This document shows positions 53,186-61,618 of a stretch of DNA of 61,618 bases, in pieces. The notes below the pieces were generated by a model. It saw nothing but the letters and a program-made list of their open reading frames with translations, was not told the origin of the DNA and searched no databases. Origin of the DNA: CAZKXU01 sp964556665 (GTDB lineage Bacteria > Bdellovibrionota_C > UBA2361 > CAZKXU01); contig CAZKXU010000006.1 of NCBI GenBank assembly GCA_964556665.1, positions 1-61,618 on the forward strand, in the 5' to 3' direction. Each line of letters begins with the position of its first letter. Position 1 is the first letter of the stretch. The translations under genes were made by a program, and so were the position numbers.

Positions 53186-54163
53186 CTAACTCGGCAACAC
53201 CACCCTAAGTTTATACGCACTAAGATCAAGCCTTTTATATTCAATCTGTAGTTTGTTCGTCTTAACGATATCCTGTAAGGCCTCTTTGCAAAGTAATCTT
53301 TCTCCTACGCTCTGCTCTCCAAAAATTAGATCAATGTCAGAGGCAGCGCCGCCCCAGGAACCCTGCTGAGCTTCAGCAGTGATAATAAGATTGCATTTTG
53401 AATGGTCGGGGAGTACCCTAATCTCAATTATCCCTGAGGAGCCAACCGTATCAACAGCTAAAAGTATAAGCTCTGCTAGGATTCTAAAAAGATGCGGCTG
53501 GGTAAGTAGAATCTTCAGATCCTCGCGGCAGTCAACACGTACTGACACATCTGATGGAATAACATGATCAAGGTATTGTAAGACTATGTTGAGTGTGGAC
53601 TGAATGCTGCTTTGAGGGTTTTTATTAGCTGTAGGAGTGTCGATACTAACTGATTGGAGCGCACCGCGATCTAGTAGGACACTACTTGCTAACAATCCAA
53701 GAGATCGTCCACGCGAGACATCCCTAACTGTCCTTGCTAAATCGCGCACGGCTACTTTAACTCGCTCAGCACCATAAATCCTCTCGCGGCGTAGTGCGAT
53801 GAAAGCCCAGTACGTAAGCTCTACATCAAAGGGCTGCTGTAGTACTACCGCACAGCCAGCTTCGTATAGTGGCCTGCTAAAACTTCGATCGTCAGATAGC
53901 AAAAGAGTTACTACTGGAATGTGAGCTAGATCTGGATCTGCTTTAAGTTCAGCTAATTTTGCCAGGGCATTTATCTCACCACTAAGTAGGCTAGGAACAA
54001 TCACCAGATCAAAAGGATCTGCCTCATCCCGCATTAAGTGCAAAATATCTTTTCCCTCATTTACTTCACGAACCATATAGTCGTGACGTCTAAACAGATT
54101 AGTAATCTGCGTCCTTTTACTATCAGAGGGCTTAAATAATGCGATGCGTAAAGGAATGTTCAA
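53186..54163 (-). CDS. Degenerate receiver plus ATPase-like signalling protein
   Basis: 325 aa. Residues 1-125 have the receiver fold (RIALFKPSDSKRTQITNLFRRHDY at the front), but the phospho-acceptor position reads DLVIVPSLLSG, where an Asp is expected (DLVLLDxxLPG). It therefore probably cannot be phosphorylated. The C-terminal half (HLFRILAELILLAVDTV) resembles the histidine-kinase ATPase domain but lacks N and G boxes. This may be a pseudo-kinase or scaffold. It faces the type III genes, convergent with the FHA gene. Confidence 0.6.
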   Translation of the reverse strand: MNIPLRIALFKPSDSKRTQITNLFRRHDYMVREVNEGKDILHLMRDEADPFDLVIVPSLLSGEINALAKLAELKADPDLAHIPVVTLLLSDDRSFSRPLYEAGCAVVLQQPFDVELTYWAFIALRRERIYGAERVKVAVRDLARTVRDVSRGRSLGLLASSVLLDRGALQSVSIDTPTANKNPQSSIQSTLNIVLQYLDHVIPSDVSVRVDCREDLKILLTQPHLFRILAELILLAVDTVGSSGIIEIRVLPDHSKCNLIITAEAQQGSWGGAASDIDLIFGEQSVGERLLCKEALQDIVKTNKLQIEYKRLDLSAYKLRVVLPS

Positions 54164-54196
54164 GATTGGGCCCTTTTAATTATCACCTAGTCATTA

Positions 54197-54202
54197 TATA
54201 TT
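54197..54202 (+). promoter_or_regulatory. -10-like element of the epimerase gene
   Basis: TATATT ends 7 nt before the ATG at 54210. No ribosome site is seen between, so a leaderless message is likely. Confidence 0.4.
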
Positions 54203-54209
54203 AACCGTT

Positions 54210-55154
54210 ATGCGTTGCATAGTAACAGGAGTAGCGGGCTTTGTAGGCTCTTCTCTGGCAGAGAGGCTATTAAGGGATGGACATACCGTTATCGGTATTG
54301 ACTGTTTTGTCGAGTATTACCCGCGGGGTATTAAGACTAGAAATCTAGCTTCTTTATTGGGAAATCCTAAATTCACTTTTATAGAAAAAGATATACTTGC
54401 GCTTGATATTAAGAATGAATTTGCCGGCGCAGAACTTATTTTTCATCAGGCAGGGCAAGCAGGAGTGAGAGCTAGCTGGGGGAGTTATTTTGATACTTAT
54501 TGCAGACATAATATCCTAGCTACGCAGCATATTTTAGAGGGAATAAAGGGGCAGTCTAATATCAAAAAGCTGGTTTTTGCCTCAAGCTCATCTGTCTATG
54601 GTGATGCAGAGAGCTTTCCTACGAAGGAGTCAACTTTGCCCAAACCAGTAAGTCCATACGGAGTAACGAAACTTGCGGCTGAGCATCTAGTCACTCTTTA
54701 TGCTTCCCAATTTGGAGTGCCGACTACCTCGTTAAGGTATTTTACGGTATTTGGTCCGCGTCAGCGCCCAGATATGGCCTTTAACCGTTTCATGCGTCAG
54801 GCACTAACAAATGAAGAGATTACACTTTACGGTGATGGAACACAGAGTCGTGATTTCACATTTATAGACGATATAGTCACAGCCAATATTTTAGCCTCTG
54901 AGCATGGTACTCCAGGATCGGTATACAATATTGGTGGTGGAACTCATGCTACCGTTAATCAAGTACTAGAGATAATTGCCTCATTCGGTGTTAACTTAAA
55001 TATTAAACGTTATGACAGGCAGATTGGTGATGCTAAGCATACAAGTGCTGATACCTCAAAAGCAGGTGTAGAGCTTGGTTTCATTCCTAAAGTTAACCTA
55101 ATCGACGGCTTAAAAGCTGAATTTGATTGGATGAAGAGAGAGTTGGGGTGCTAG
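54210..55154 (+). CDS. NAD-dependent sugar-nucleotide epimerase
   Basis: 314 aa, extended SDR family. The NAD-binding motif GVAGFVGSSLAERLLRDGH is at residues 7-25. The catalytic YxxxK is YGVTK near 150, with SSSSVYGDAE before it. RYFTVFGPRQRPDMAF is typical of UDP-glucose/UDP-glucuronate 4-epimerases and relatives. It probably supplies a sugar for the LPS core or O-antigen made by the next genes. The exact sugar cannot be told. Confidence 0.85.
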   Translation: MRCIVTGVAGFVGSSLAERLLRDGHTVIGIDCFVEYYPRGIKTRNLASLLGNPKFTFIEKDILALDIKNEFAGAELIFHQAGQAGVRASWGSYFDTYCRHNILATQHILEGIKGQSNIKKLVFASSSSVYGDAESFPTKESTLPKPVSPYGVTKLAAEHLVTLYASQFGVPTTSLRYFTVFGPRQRPDMAFNRFMRQALTNEEITLYGDGTQSRDFTFIDDIVTANILASEHGTPGSVYNIGGGTHATVNQVLEIIASFGVNLNIKRYDRQIGDAKHTSADTSKAGVELGFIPKVNLIDGLKAEFDWMKRELGC

Positions 55155-55251
55155 TCATTATACGGAAGTTGCTTGTATAGACTTGTATAGAGAATATGAC
55201 CTTTTCGATTTTAACAGCAGTGGTTTTGTCATAATTAGCGACTTCTAAGCA

Positions 55252-56247
55252 ATGAAAATTCTTTTAGTTCAGACTAGCTTTCTTGGAGATGTGATCCTTT
55301 CAACTCCTGTCATTGCAGGCATTAAGAAAATATATCCGCAATCTGAGGTTTGGTGTATGACTACACCCCTTGCCGCGCCACTACTGCAGCGCGATCCACT
55401 TATCTCCGGAATAGTGGAGCTTGATAAGCATGGAAAGCATCGTGGCATTTTGGGCAGTAGGAAGATAATAGCACAACTTCGAGAAATGCGCTTTGACAAG
55501 GCTTACTCTCTTCATAGATCTGCGCGTACAGCTTTGCTGCTTTATTTTGCACAGATCCCAGAGAGGATCGGGTTTTCATCTGCAAAACTCTCCTTTCTCT
55601 ATACCCGTACTGTAAAACGACTTAAAGGAGTGCATGATGTTGTTAGGAATTTATCACTACTAACTAAGGACGCCTCCCTAGATCTGCTAGATAGCAGCCT
55701 TAGAGTCTTTGCGCCTCAGGAGAATGAGATTTCAGCTGAAATCTCAACACTGCGAGGTGCTGTTATCTTGGTTCCAGGTAGTAGCTGGAGAACTAAGATG
55801 TGGCGTGCTGAGGGGTATAGTGATCTCGCATCTTTCTTCCTTTCTAAGGGGTTAGAAGTAATATTGACCGGTAATAGCAAGGAACGGCTTCTCTGTGATA
55901 AGGTAGGTGCCGGGATGGCGGTGAAGAACCTTGCTGGCAGGATATCGCTAGATGAGATGTTGTTTCTGGTTAAACACTCTAAGCTCCTAGTTTGTAATGA
56001 CAGTATGGCATTACACTTGGCCTCCGCTTTTAAGATACCGAACGTAGCTATCTTTTGTGCGACCTCACCACAGTTTGGTTTTGGACCATGGGAGAACAAT
56101 GGGATAGTTGTGGAAAAAGAAGGGCTTCGATGTAAGCCCTGTAGTCCTCATGGAAGTGCTCGCTGCCCAACTGGTACATGGGCATGTATGAATGAGCTTG
56201 ATTCTTATCGAGCATTAGAGGCTGCACGTTCGTTGTTGGGTTATTAA
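55252..56247 (+). CDS. waaF: LPS heptosyltransferase II-like (glycosyltransferase family 9)
   Basis: 331 aa. MKILLVQTSFLGDVILSTPVIAGIKKIYP, in outline, is the standard WaaF start. VPGSSWRTKMWRAEGYSDLA near 170 and the sugar-nucleotide-binding region HSKLLVCNDSMALHLASAF then VAIFCATSPQFGFGPW continue it. Adds heptose II to the inner core of lipid A. It overlaps the kinase-like gene by one base. A second GT9 gene follows at 57048, so the assignment of WaaC or WaaF between them is uncertain. Confidence 0.88.
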   Translation: MKILLVQTSFLGDVILSTPVIAGIKKIYPQSEVWCMTTPLAAPLLQRDPLISGIVELDKHGKHRGILGSRKIIAQLREMRFDKAYSLHRSARTALLLYFAQIPERIGFSSAKLSFLYTRTVKRLKGVHDVVRNLSLLTKDASLDLLDSSLRVFAPQENEISAEISTLRGAVILVPGSSWRTKMWRAEGYSDLASFFLSKGLEVILTGNSKERLLCDKVGAGMAVKNLAGRISLDEMLFLVKHSKLLVCNDSMALHLASAFKIPNVAIFCATSPQFGFGPWENNGIVVEKEGLRCKPCSPHGSARCPTGTWACMNELDSYRALEAARSLLGY

Positions 56248-56945
56248 TGGGATTAGTTTTGCATCATCTTTCAGGATATGCCTTTGGAACAGAGGAGGAC
56301 TTCCCGGTCGAGAGACTTAAGGATCTTCGCAATCTTCTATTGCTTCCTGAGGAGCAAACCGCACGCACTAGACTTGGTGGTCGAAGTCCAATCATTCGTG
56401 GCGAAGTGCCAGGTCTAGGAGTTGTAGTAGTAAAGAGATATACCCGTGGTGGCATCATAGGCAGATTAATTAAGCATCGTTACTTGAAATTAGGTGATAC
56501 AAGAGGCCAGCGCGAGTTTAGTATTATGAAAAAAGCTAGTGAGTTAGGTGTTAATACAGCCAAGCCACTTGCCTTTGCGTATTCCGGATGGCCGCTATAC
56601 TCGGCCTGGCTCTTTACAGAGGAGCTTAAGGGTGTTCGCACATTAGCTGAGATCTCTCGGTGTGATGAAAATATCGCAGATTATATTCATTCCGCAGCTC
56701 AGCAGATAGCCTCACTAATTCACTCAGGAATATTTCATGTTGATCTGCATCCTGGCAATATTCTTGTAGATGAGGCAGGCAAGGTATATCTTTTTGATTT
56801 TGATAAAGCTACTTACTTTAAAGGAAACCAAAGGCAGCTCAGGGATAACTACATCACTAGATGGAGGAGAGCGGTAATTAAGCACGGCCTTCCAGATTCA
56901 TTATCTGAGCATCTGTGCGGCGAACTGAGAAGGAGCTATGAGTAG
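56247..56945 (+). CDS. LPS-core kinase of the KdkA/WaaP family
   Basis: 232 aa, protein-kinase-like fold. The catalytic loop is FHVDLHPGNILVDEAGKVYL near residue 168, and the metal motif FDFDKA (DFD) follows. VVVKRYTRGG near 59 holds the ATP lysine. Such enzymes phosphorylate Kdo or heptose in the inner core. It sits between two heptosyltransferase genes, supporting that role. Substrate position unknown. Confidence 0.82.
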   Translation: MGLVLHHLSGYAFGTEEDFPVERLKDLRNLLLLPEEQTARTRLGGRSPIIRGEVPGLGVVVVKRYTRGGIIGRLIKHRYLKLGDTRGQREFSIMKKASELGVNTAKPLAFAYSGWPLYSAWLFTEELKGVRTLAEISRCDENIADYIHSAAQQIASLIHSGIFHVDLHPGNILVDEAGKVYLFDFDKATYFKGNQRQLRDNYITRWRRAVIKHGLPDSLSEHLCGELRRSYE

Positions 56946-57047
56946 TTTAAGTTAGATTTTCAGTTACTGATCAGATCTGATGCCGACTTAAAATGCCGTG
57001 ATCCAGCCTTAGTGGTTAATCTACTCTCTATATGATATCAATAAGTT

Positions 57048-58058
57048 ATGCCTCTTTCTATTCTTATCATCTTACTAGGGTCAATCGGTGATGTAGCGCG
57101 TGGCCTGGCTCTTGTTAATGACTTAAAACGTGCTTATCCAAATGTGCGCATCTCCTGGGTTGTAGAGCCTAAAAGCGCAGCCTTAGTTGAACTTCATTCA
57201 GGTATAGATAAAATATTTATTTTTAGAAGACAGTCAGGAGTCTTAGCTTTTCTAGAGTTAATCTCAGAACTTCGCAAGGAAAAGTTTGATATTAGTCTTG
57301 ATCTTCAACGCCACCTTAAAAGTGGTTTAATCTCATTTTTTTCAGCAGCAAGACGAAGACTTGGATTTCATCCCAAAAACTGTAAAGAGTTTAACTATCT
57401 ATTTAATTCAGAGTATATTCCATATACACCTGACAATGTTTCTAAGCTTGCTCATTATCAGCAATTTTTAAGTAAGCTCGGCGCAGCTATATCTACAAAG
57501 CCTGACTTTGGTATAAAGCCAATAGAGCTTACTAATGCGACTAAAGAGAGGTTACACTTCACTAAACCTTATGTAGTCCTAGTTTTAGGATCTTCTTGGC
57601 AGACTAAAAATTGGCCGTTGCAGGGATATATGGATCTCATTGAGAAGCTTCTTAAAGATGGTCATTATGCGATTGTGCTGGTGGGAGATCGTTCTCAGGT
57701 TAAGCTAGCCGAAGACCTCATGTCAAAGCTGCCTCAGGGGGATGATGTCGTAAATTTAGCAGGACAGATAACTCTTAAGGAGTTAGTAACGGTGCTTAAG
57801 AATGCCCGCCTCTCTATAGGGCCCGATTCCGGTCCTGGGCATATAGCCGCTGCGATTGGAACGCCGTATATCCCATTATTTGGTCCAACTGCGCCGCTGC
57901 GGGTAGCACCGTTCATGTCCGAAGCTCTAGTAGTCCGCAGTGAAATAGCCTGCTCGCCGTGCAATAGAAAAAAATGCCCTGGGCTAAATACCCTTTGTAT
58001 GCGCCTTATTACTGCGGATGCAGTGTTGCAAAAAGTAAGGATGGCGGATAGATTGTAA
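57048..58058 (+). CDS. Glycosyltransferase family 9, heptosyltransferase-like
   Basis: 336 aa. MPLSILIILLGSIGDVARGL then LALVNDLKRAYPNVRISWVVEP, VLVLGSSWQTKNWPLQGYMD and ARLSIGPDSGPGHIAAAIGTPYIPLFGPT, in outline, are family 9 motifs (heptosyltransferase I/II and relatives). TATGAT ends 11 nt before the ATG. It may add heptose I (WaaC) or a further core heptose. After it lies a perfect 12-bp hairpin at 58073-58101. Confidence 0.85.
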   Translation: MPLSILIILLGSIGDVARGLALVNDLKRAYPNVRISWVVEPKSAALVELHSGIDKIFIFRRQSGVLAFLELISELRKEKFDISLDLQRHLKSGLISFFSAARRRLGFHPKNCKEFNYLFNSEYIPYTPDNVSKLAHYQQFLSKLGAAISTKPDFGIKPIELTNATKERLHFTKPYVVLVLGSSWQTKNWPLQGYMDLIEKLLKDGHYAIVLVGDRSQVKLAEDLMSKLPQGDDVVNLAGQITLKELVTVLKNARLSIGPDSGPGHIAAAIGTPYIPLFGPTAPLRVAPFMSEALVVRSEIACSPCNRKKCPGLNTLCMRLITADAVLQKVRMADRL

Positions 58059-58072
58059 TTGCTAAAAAGTTT

Positions 58073-58101
58073 GGATTTCACTCATGCAGTGAGTGAAATC
58101 C
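58073..58101. terminator. Perfect 12-bp hairpin without T-tract
   Basis: GGATTTCACTCA (58073-58084) pairs exactly with TGAGTGAAATCC (58090-58101), 5-nt loop. No T-run on the plus strand; it may act as an mRNA 3'-end or attenuator before hldE. Confidence 0.5.
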
Positions 58102-58132
58102 CTAGATATGTCGAAATCAACTTATTACCTAT

Positions 58133-59143
58133 ATGCTTAGCAGCGAAGTCGAACTGTATAAAACGCTTGATTCCTTTAAAGACATCTCCGTATTAGTCGT
58201 AGGTGACATTATTTTAGATCGTTATATCTGGGGCAAGGTTGAAAGAATCTCTCCTGAGGCTCCGGTTCCGGTTGTTGAAGTTCGAAAAATGGAGGATAGG
58301 CTTGGTGGCGCCGGAAATGTAGTAAGGAACCTTCTTACGCTTGGCATCAAGAGTTCTCTCTGCGGCTTCATCGGTGATGACGAGGATGGCAGAGCCGTAC
58401 TTAAGATGCTGGAGAAGGACGGTGCAGGTCGTGAAGGGGTAATGATTGATAAGGAGCGGCCAACTTCAGTAAAAACTAGGGTAATTGCACACAACCAACA
58501 GGTCGTACGTATCGATCGGGAGAGTAAGATACAGCCTACCCCTGCACTACGTGAAGGATTCGCAGCATTAGTTGAGGCTCAGTTTGAGAACTATGATGCC
58601 TTGATTGTTTCAGACTACGGGAAGGGGGTGATAAGCTCCAATCTGCTGCGCCGCTTTGAGGAGTTTAAAAGAAAGGGTAAAACCGGTGTTGGTAAAAAGG
58701 TTCTCTTTCTCGATCCACATCCCGCAAACTATGATCAGTATACAGCGATAACAGTCGCTAAGCCTAACAGAAGAGAGGCTGAGAAGGCCTCCGGAATTAA
58801 GATCGATAGCCGTGAGAAAGCCTATGAAGCAGGGCAGATTCTGCTGAACAAATGGAACGCGGAGATGATGGTGATAAGCCTTGGAGAGGATGGGCTAGCA
58901 ATCATTGAAGCTGGCAAAACAGATGGTATTTTTCTTGAAACCGTAGCGCAAAACGTATTCGATGTTAGCGGTGCTGGAGATTCAGTAGTAGCCGTTTTCT
59001 GTGCAGCTATGGCCTGTGGCGCCAAGTCGGTAGTCGCAGGGGATCTAGCAAATATTGCAGGTGGTATAGCAGTCTCTGAAGTAGGTACGGTAGCAGTACC
59101 GCTAGCAAAGATAAAAAGTGAAATTGAGCGGTTGGCGGGGTAA
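58133..59143 (+). CDS. hldA: D-glycero-beta-D-manno-heptose-7-phosphate kinase (HldE1/RfaE domain I)
   Basis: 336 aa, ribokinase family. ISVLVVGDIILDRYIWGKVE, ISPEAPVPVVEVRKMEDRLGGAGNVVRNLL, in outline, and NVFDVSGAGDSVVAVF with the catalytic Asp of GAGDS are diagnostic. It phosphorylates heptose-7-P at C1 to make the bisphosphate for ADP-heptose. E. coli HldE has a second nucleotidyltransferase domain; here only the kinase part is present (HldA type), so HldC must be elsewhere. It fits the heptose genes before it. Confidence 0.92.
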   Translation: MLSSEVELYKTLDSFKDISVLVVGDIILDRYIWGKVERISPEAPVPVVEVRKMEDRLGGAGNVVRNLLTLGIKSSLCGFIGDDEDGRAVLKMLEKDGAGREGVMIDKERPTSVKTRVIAHNQQVVRIDRESKIQPTPALREGFAALVEAQFENYDALIVSDYGKGVISSNLLRRFEEFKRKGKTGVGKKVLFLDPHPANYDQYTAITVAKPNRREAEKASGIKIDSREKAYEAGQILLNKWNAEMMVISLGEDGLAIIEAGKTDGIFLETVAQNVFDVSGAGDSVVAVFCAAMACGAKSVVAGDLANIAGGIAVSEVGTVAVPLAKIKSEIERLAG

Positions 59144-59268
59144 AAAGTGTAGATAAGATCGTAGGGGTAGCCAGACTTCGGCGAGCTCGGTCGAGTCGCG
59201 GCTGCTCCAGGGTTTGAGCTGCGCTCGCACAGGCCCGTAGTTAACAGGTGAGTACGGAATTTTATTCA

Positions 59269-60192
59269 ATGGCAACAGCAAAACGTCAGCAGAAGAACAG
59301 GTCCACTCTCATTCAGAGCATGACCGGGTTTGGTAGAGCCGGGGGGGAGGATAGTAAAGTATCTATTGATGTTGAGCTTCGAAGTGTAAATCACCGCTAT
59401 TTGGATATAGGCTTTAAACTCCCACGACAATATTCCGGCTTTGAAGCTGAGCTAAAGAGTGAGCTTTCATCAAAGCTTAATCGAGGTCGGATTGAGGTCT
59501 GGGTTGGGCGCAGAGAGAAAACTCCGACGCGCGCACTGAATCTAAATGCAGCGCTTTTCGATCGCTATCTTGATATCTTTAAAAGTATACTAGTGCGACA
59601 GAAGGTCCCGTTAAAACAGATTGATGCGCAGATTCTTTTTAATCTTATGAATCGAGAAGGGGTGCTCGAGCAAGGGGAGCAGGCAGGGGTAGAAAAAGGA
59701 GAGGAGCAGCTATTAAGTCGAGTCTTTAATGAGGCTCTTTCCGACCTTGTATCTATGCGTACACTTGAAGGAAAGCGTCTCACAGAAGACATGCTTACTC
59801 GGCTCCAATCATTGGAGAACCTCAAAGTTAAGATTCAGAAGAGTAGCGCCAATACTCCTAAAGCCTATCGCCAGCGACTAGAGCAAAGGCTTAAAAAGCT
59901 AGCATCTGATCTCACTGTTTCTGAAGAGAGATTAGCACAGGAGATCGCCTTGCTATCAGAGCGCGTCGATATCACAGAGGAGTTGACCCGTCTGGATAGC
60001 CATTTTTTACATTATCGGTCAATTTTAGAGGAGAATACTCCTGGCAAGAAACTTGATTTTTTACTGCAGGAGTTTAATCGGGAGTTTAACACCATTTCCT
60101 CAAAGGCGCTCGATTCCGCGGTACAGTCACTCGTGGTTGAGGCTAAGAGCGAGATTGATAAGTTGAAGGAGCAGGTACAGAACATTGAGTAA
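59269..60192 (+). CDS. yicC: YicC-family endoribonuclease-like protein
   Basis: 307 aa from the ATG at 59269; a GTG at 59248 would also be in frame. The family start LIQSMTGFGRA lies 14 residues in; NHRYLDIGFKLPRQYSGFEAEL and LAQEIALLSERVDITEELTRLDSH continue it, in outline, to the standard C-terminus KLDFLLQEFNREFNTISSKA. YicC is a conserved RNA-cleaving protein (by E. coli work). It precedes gmk, as in many bacteria, overlapping it by 8 nt. Confidence 0.93.
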   Translation: MATAKRQQKNRSTLIQSMTGFGRAGGEDSKVSIDVELRSVNHRYLDIGFKLPRQYSGFEAELKSELSSKLNRGRIEVWVGRREKTPTRALNLNAALFDRYLDIFKSILVRQKVPLKQIDAQILFNLMNREGVLEQGEQAGVEKGEEQLLSRVFNEALSDLVSMRTLEGKRLTEDMLTRLQSLENLKVKIQKSSANTPKAYRQRLEQRLKKLASDLTVSEERLAQEIALLSERVDITEELTRLDSHFLHYRSILEENTPGKKLDFLLQEFNREFNTISSKALDSAVQSLVVEAKSEIDKLKEQVQNIE

Positions 60193-60841
60193 AGTTAAAC
60201 GTGAGGGGATCCTACTATGTCTGATCGGACCTGCTGGCGGTGGAAAGTCTACCTTTTCGCGGGAGCTTCTTAAGGTCTTTAAAGGCTCAACCAAGCTCTC
60301 AGTCTCTGTTACCTCTCGTAATCCTAGAAAAGGTGAACGCGAGGGGGTGGCCTACTACTTTGTGTCAAAGGCCCAGTTTAAAAATAAGATTAGTCGGGGG
60401 GAGTTCTTCGAGTGGGAGCAGGTGCATGGAAACTACTACGGAACTTTGAAAAGCACCGTAGAGCAGAGTATTAAGAGCAGCATCGACCTATTACTAGATA
60501 TTGATATTAAAGGTGCTTTAAATTTCAAGAAACAGTATAGGAATAACACCGTAGTTATTTTCCTAGCTCCGCCTTCTTTCAATGTTATGTTAAAGCGGAT
60601 TAAGGGCAGGAGTAATGTCTCTATCGCTGAGCTTGCACGCCGCGTGAAAACAGCCCGAGAAGAGTACAAGGCGCTTTTATCTGCTGTAAAAAAGAGTGGA
60701 GCGATCGACTATTTCGTGGTAAACGATAAGTATGAGCACACCCTTGATGCGGTTGTATCAGTGCTCAAGTGTGAGCGTCATAGGATCTCCCGGTTAGAGA
60801 AAAATAGTCTTAAAAATATATGTAAGGTAGGAAATGTTTAA
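60185..60841 (+). CDS. gmk: Guanylate kinase
   Basis: Phosphorylates GMP to GDP. 218 aa with the P-loop GPAGGGKSTFSREL at residues 13-26 (usual GPSGAGKST), then VTSRNPRKGEREGVAYYFVS and FFEWEQVHGNYYGT, in outline, as in the family. Start is TTG at 60185, in frame and near GGAG; no ATG fits better. GuaA, encoded at 35.2 kb, makes its substrate. Confidence 0.95.
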   Translation: MSKVKREGILLCLIGPAGGGKSTFSRELLKVFKGSTKLSVSVTSRNPRKGEREGVAYYFVSKAQFKNKISRGEFFEWEQVHGNYYGTLKSTVEQSIKSSIDLLLDIDIKGALNFKKQYRNNTVVIFLAPPSFNVMLKRIKGRSNVSIAELARRVKTAREEYKALLSAVKKSGAIDYFVVNDKYEHTLDAVVSVLKCERHRISRLEKNSLKNICKVGNV

Positions 60842-61274
60842 AAACATAATTCTGATATTAGCAGTCCTTCTTTTCACAGGTTGTTCTGCCTCAGATGGCG
60901 GAGCAAAGCTTGCAAGTTTACGACCAGATAATTCAGGGATGAAAACGTTTGACTCCACTATTAGCCGTAAGGCCTATATCGATCGCCTTTCGCAACCCTC
61001 TCTTAATACAATCCGACTAGTAGAGATCTTTAAGGGTGGGAGCAGTAAGGGCTCACCACCAGAGTATAGATTATTTAGTATTCAGCCTATGGGAGTGTAT
61101 GCTCTTTTGGGGATTAAGAATAACGATGTACTTGTTGCCGCCAATGAATTTGTTGTCCGCCAACCGAAGCAGTTTCTAGCTTTTACCGAGCTATTGCAAA
61201 ACGAAAAGAGCGCGACCATTGAGCTGCGTCGTCAAAATAATCCAATTTTAATGCGCTATACCTTTGTTGACTAA
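60834..61274 (+). CDS. Lipoprotein with GspC-like PDZ domain
   Basis: 146 aa. The lipobox LLFTGC puts lipid on C17. Residues about 70-145 (RLFSIQPMGVYALLGIKNND, VLVAANEFVVRQPKQFLAF, ATIELRRQNNPILMRYTF) resemble the PDZ domain of the type II secretion protein GspC, with GLxxxDxIxxxNG altered to GIKNNDVLVAANE. It overlaps gmk by 8 nt, so is co-translated. It is small for GspC, which normally has a membrane helix first. Role not shown. Confidence 0.65.
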   Translation: MFKNIILILAVLLFTGCSASDGGAKLASLRPDNSGMKTFDSTISRKAYIDRLSQPSLNTIRLVEIFKGGSSKGSPPEYRLFSIQPMGVYALLGIKNNDVLVAANEFVVRQPKQFLAFTELLQNEKSATIELRRQNNPILMRYTFVD

Positions 61275-61276
61275 AT

Positions 61277-61618
61277 ATGGATATCTTAGCTTTTGAACTA
61301 TCCGAGGATCAGTTAGCGCTGCAGGCAGAGGCAAGAAAATTTGCGCAGAATGAGATTCTGCCCGTGGCAGCGAAGTACGATGAGAGCGGCAAATTTCCTG
61401 CAGCTGAGATTAAAAAAGCACATTCCTTGGGACTGTTGAATCTGATTCAGGAGGCTGAATTCGGAGGAACAGGACTTACCCTCTTAGATGCATGTCTCGT
61501 AATTGAAGAGCTAGCAGCGGGCTGCGCCGGCTTCGCAACTTCAATGGTGGCAAATGACCTGGCGTTGACACCTATTCTATTGTTCGGAACTAAAGAGCAG
61601 AAAGCTAAATTTATAAAG
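61277..61618 (+). CDS. Acyl-CoA dehydrogenase, N-terminal part (runs off the right edge)
   Basis: 114 codons, still open at the window end. MDILAFELSEDQLALQAEAR, ARKFAQNEILPVAAKYDESG, GLLNLIQEAEFGGTGLTLLD and CLVIEELAAGCAGFATSM are standard for the N-terminal alpha domain of acyl-CoA dehydrogenases. ATG at 61277 starts 2 nt after the stop of the lipoprotein gene. An FAD-dependent beta-oxidation enzyme; chain-length preference unknown. Confidence 0.9.
   Translation, partial: MDILAFELSEDQLALQAEARKFAQNEILPVAAKYDESGKFPAAEIKKAHSLGLLNLIQEAEFGGTGLTLLDACLVIEELAAGCAGFATSMVANDLALTPILLFGTKEQKAKFIK

Overview
The window is about 61.6 kb of chromosome from a Gram-negative bacterium of moderate GC content. 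LPS-core heptose genes, an O-antigen ligase, a lipoprotein and type III export genes establish the Gram-negative envelope. A rimP-nusA-ylxR-infB-rbfA-nrnA block, 2-oxoglutarate dehydrogenase, a two-subunit CoA transferase and many TTG/GTG starts suggest a deltaproteobacterial or Bdellovibrionota-like lineage. I cannot place it more precisely by eye.

Layout. 1-5.1 kb: a partial GNAT-like gene on the minus strand, hflX-thiL, and a metallo-aminopeptidase. 5.1-15.6 kb: a candidate small RNA, sucA, a compositionally distinct hypothetical gene, O-antigen ligase-coaE, an SCP2-like protein, a histidine kinase, an aminotransferase and a TPR protein. 16-28.6 kb: an orphan DNA methyltransferase, a MazG-like protein, gnd, the translation block (rimP, nusA, ylxR, infB, rbfA, nrnA), tRNA-Leu(UAG), rnc and der. 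28.9-34.9 kb: an accessory stretch with an FAD monooxygenase, a secreted esterase, a secreted protein of unknown function and a REP-associated transposase-like gene. 35.2-38.5 kb: guaA with a small overlapping gene, a BtuF-like binding protein and an unknown protein. 38.5-43.3 kb: a gene graveyard with a CoA-transferase remnant split by a 184-bp fold-back element, an IS91-like remnant, a broken ORF6N gene, a nucleotidyltransferase pair and two unknown proteins. 43.3-44.7 kb: scoA-scoB. 44.8-53.0 kb: a partial type III secretion operon. 53.2-61.6 kb: a degenerate receiver protein, an LPS-core sugar cluster, yicC-gmk, a PDZ-like lipoprotein and the start of an acyl-CoA dehydrogenase.

Three things stand out. 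First, the type III operon encodes SctU without its cytoplasmic autocleavage domain. A separate gene resembling that domain lies 3.1 kb downstream, beyond a 1054-residue hybrid histidine kinase and before an FHA-transmembrane protein. Second, five sites between 33.7 and 40.1 kb each carry a conserved motif related to GTCACTGAGA, followed by three or four tandem copies of a short unit that differs at every site but begins GA and ends GG. Third, long palindromic repeats lie between co-directional genes, and several genes have a -10-like hexamer 6-9 nt before the start codon, suggesting leaderless transcripts.

Functionally, the core genes cover ribosome assembly and translation, central carbon metabolism, nucleotide and cofactor supply, and LPS-core synthesis. 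The accessory parts cover secretion, signalling and mobile DNA. All calls come from reading the sequence; no database search was run.
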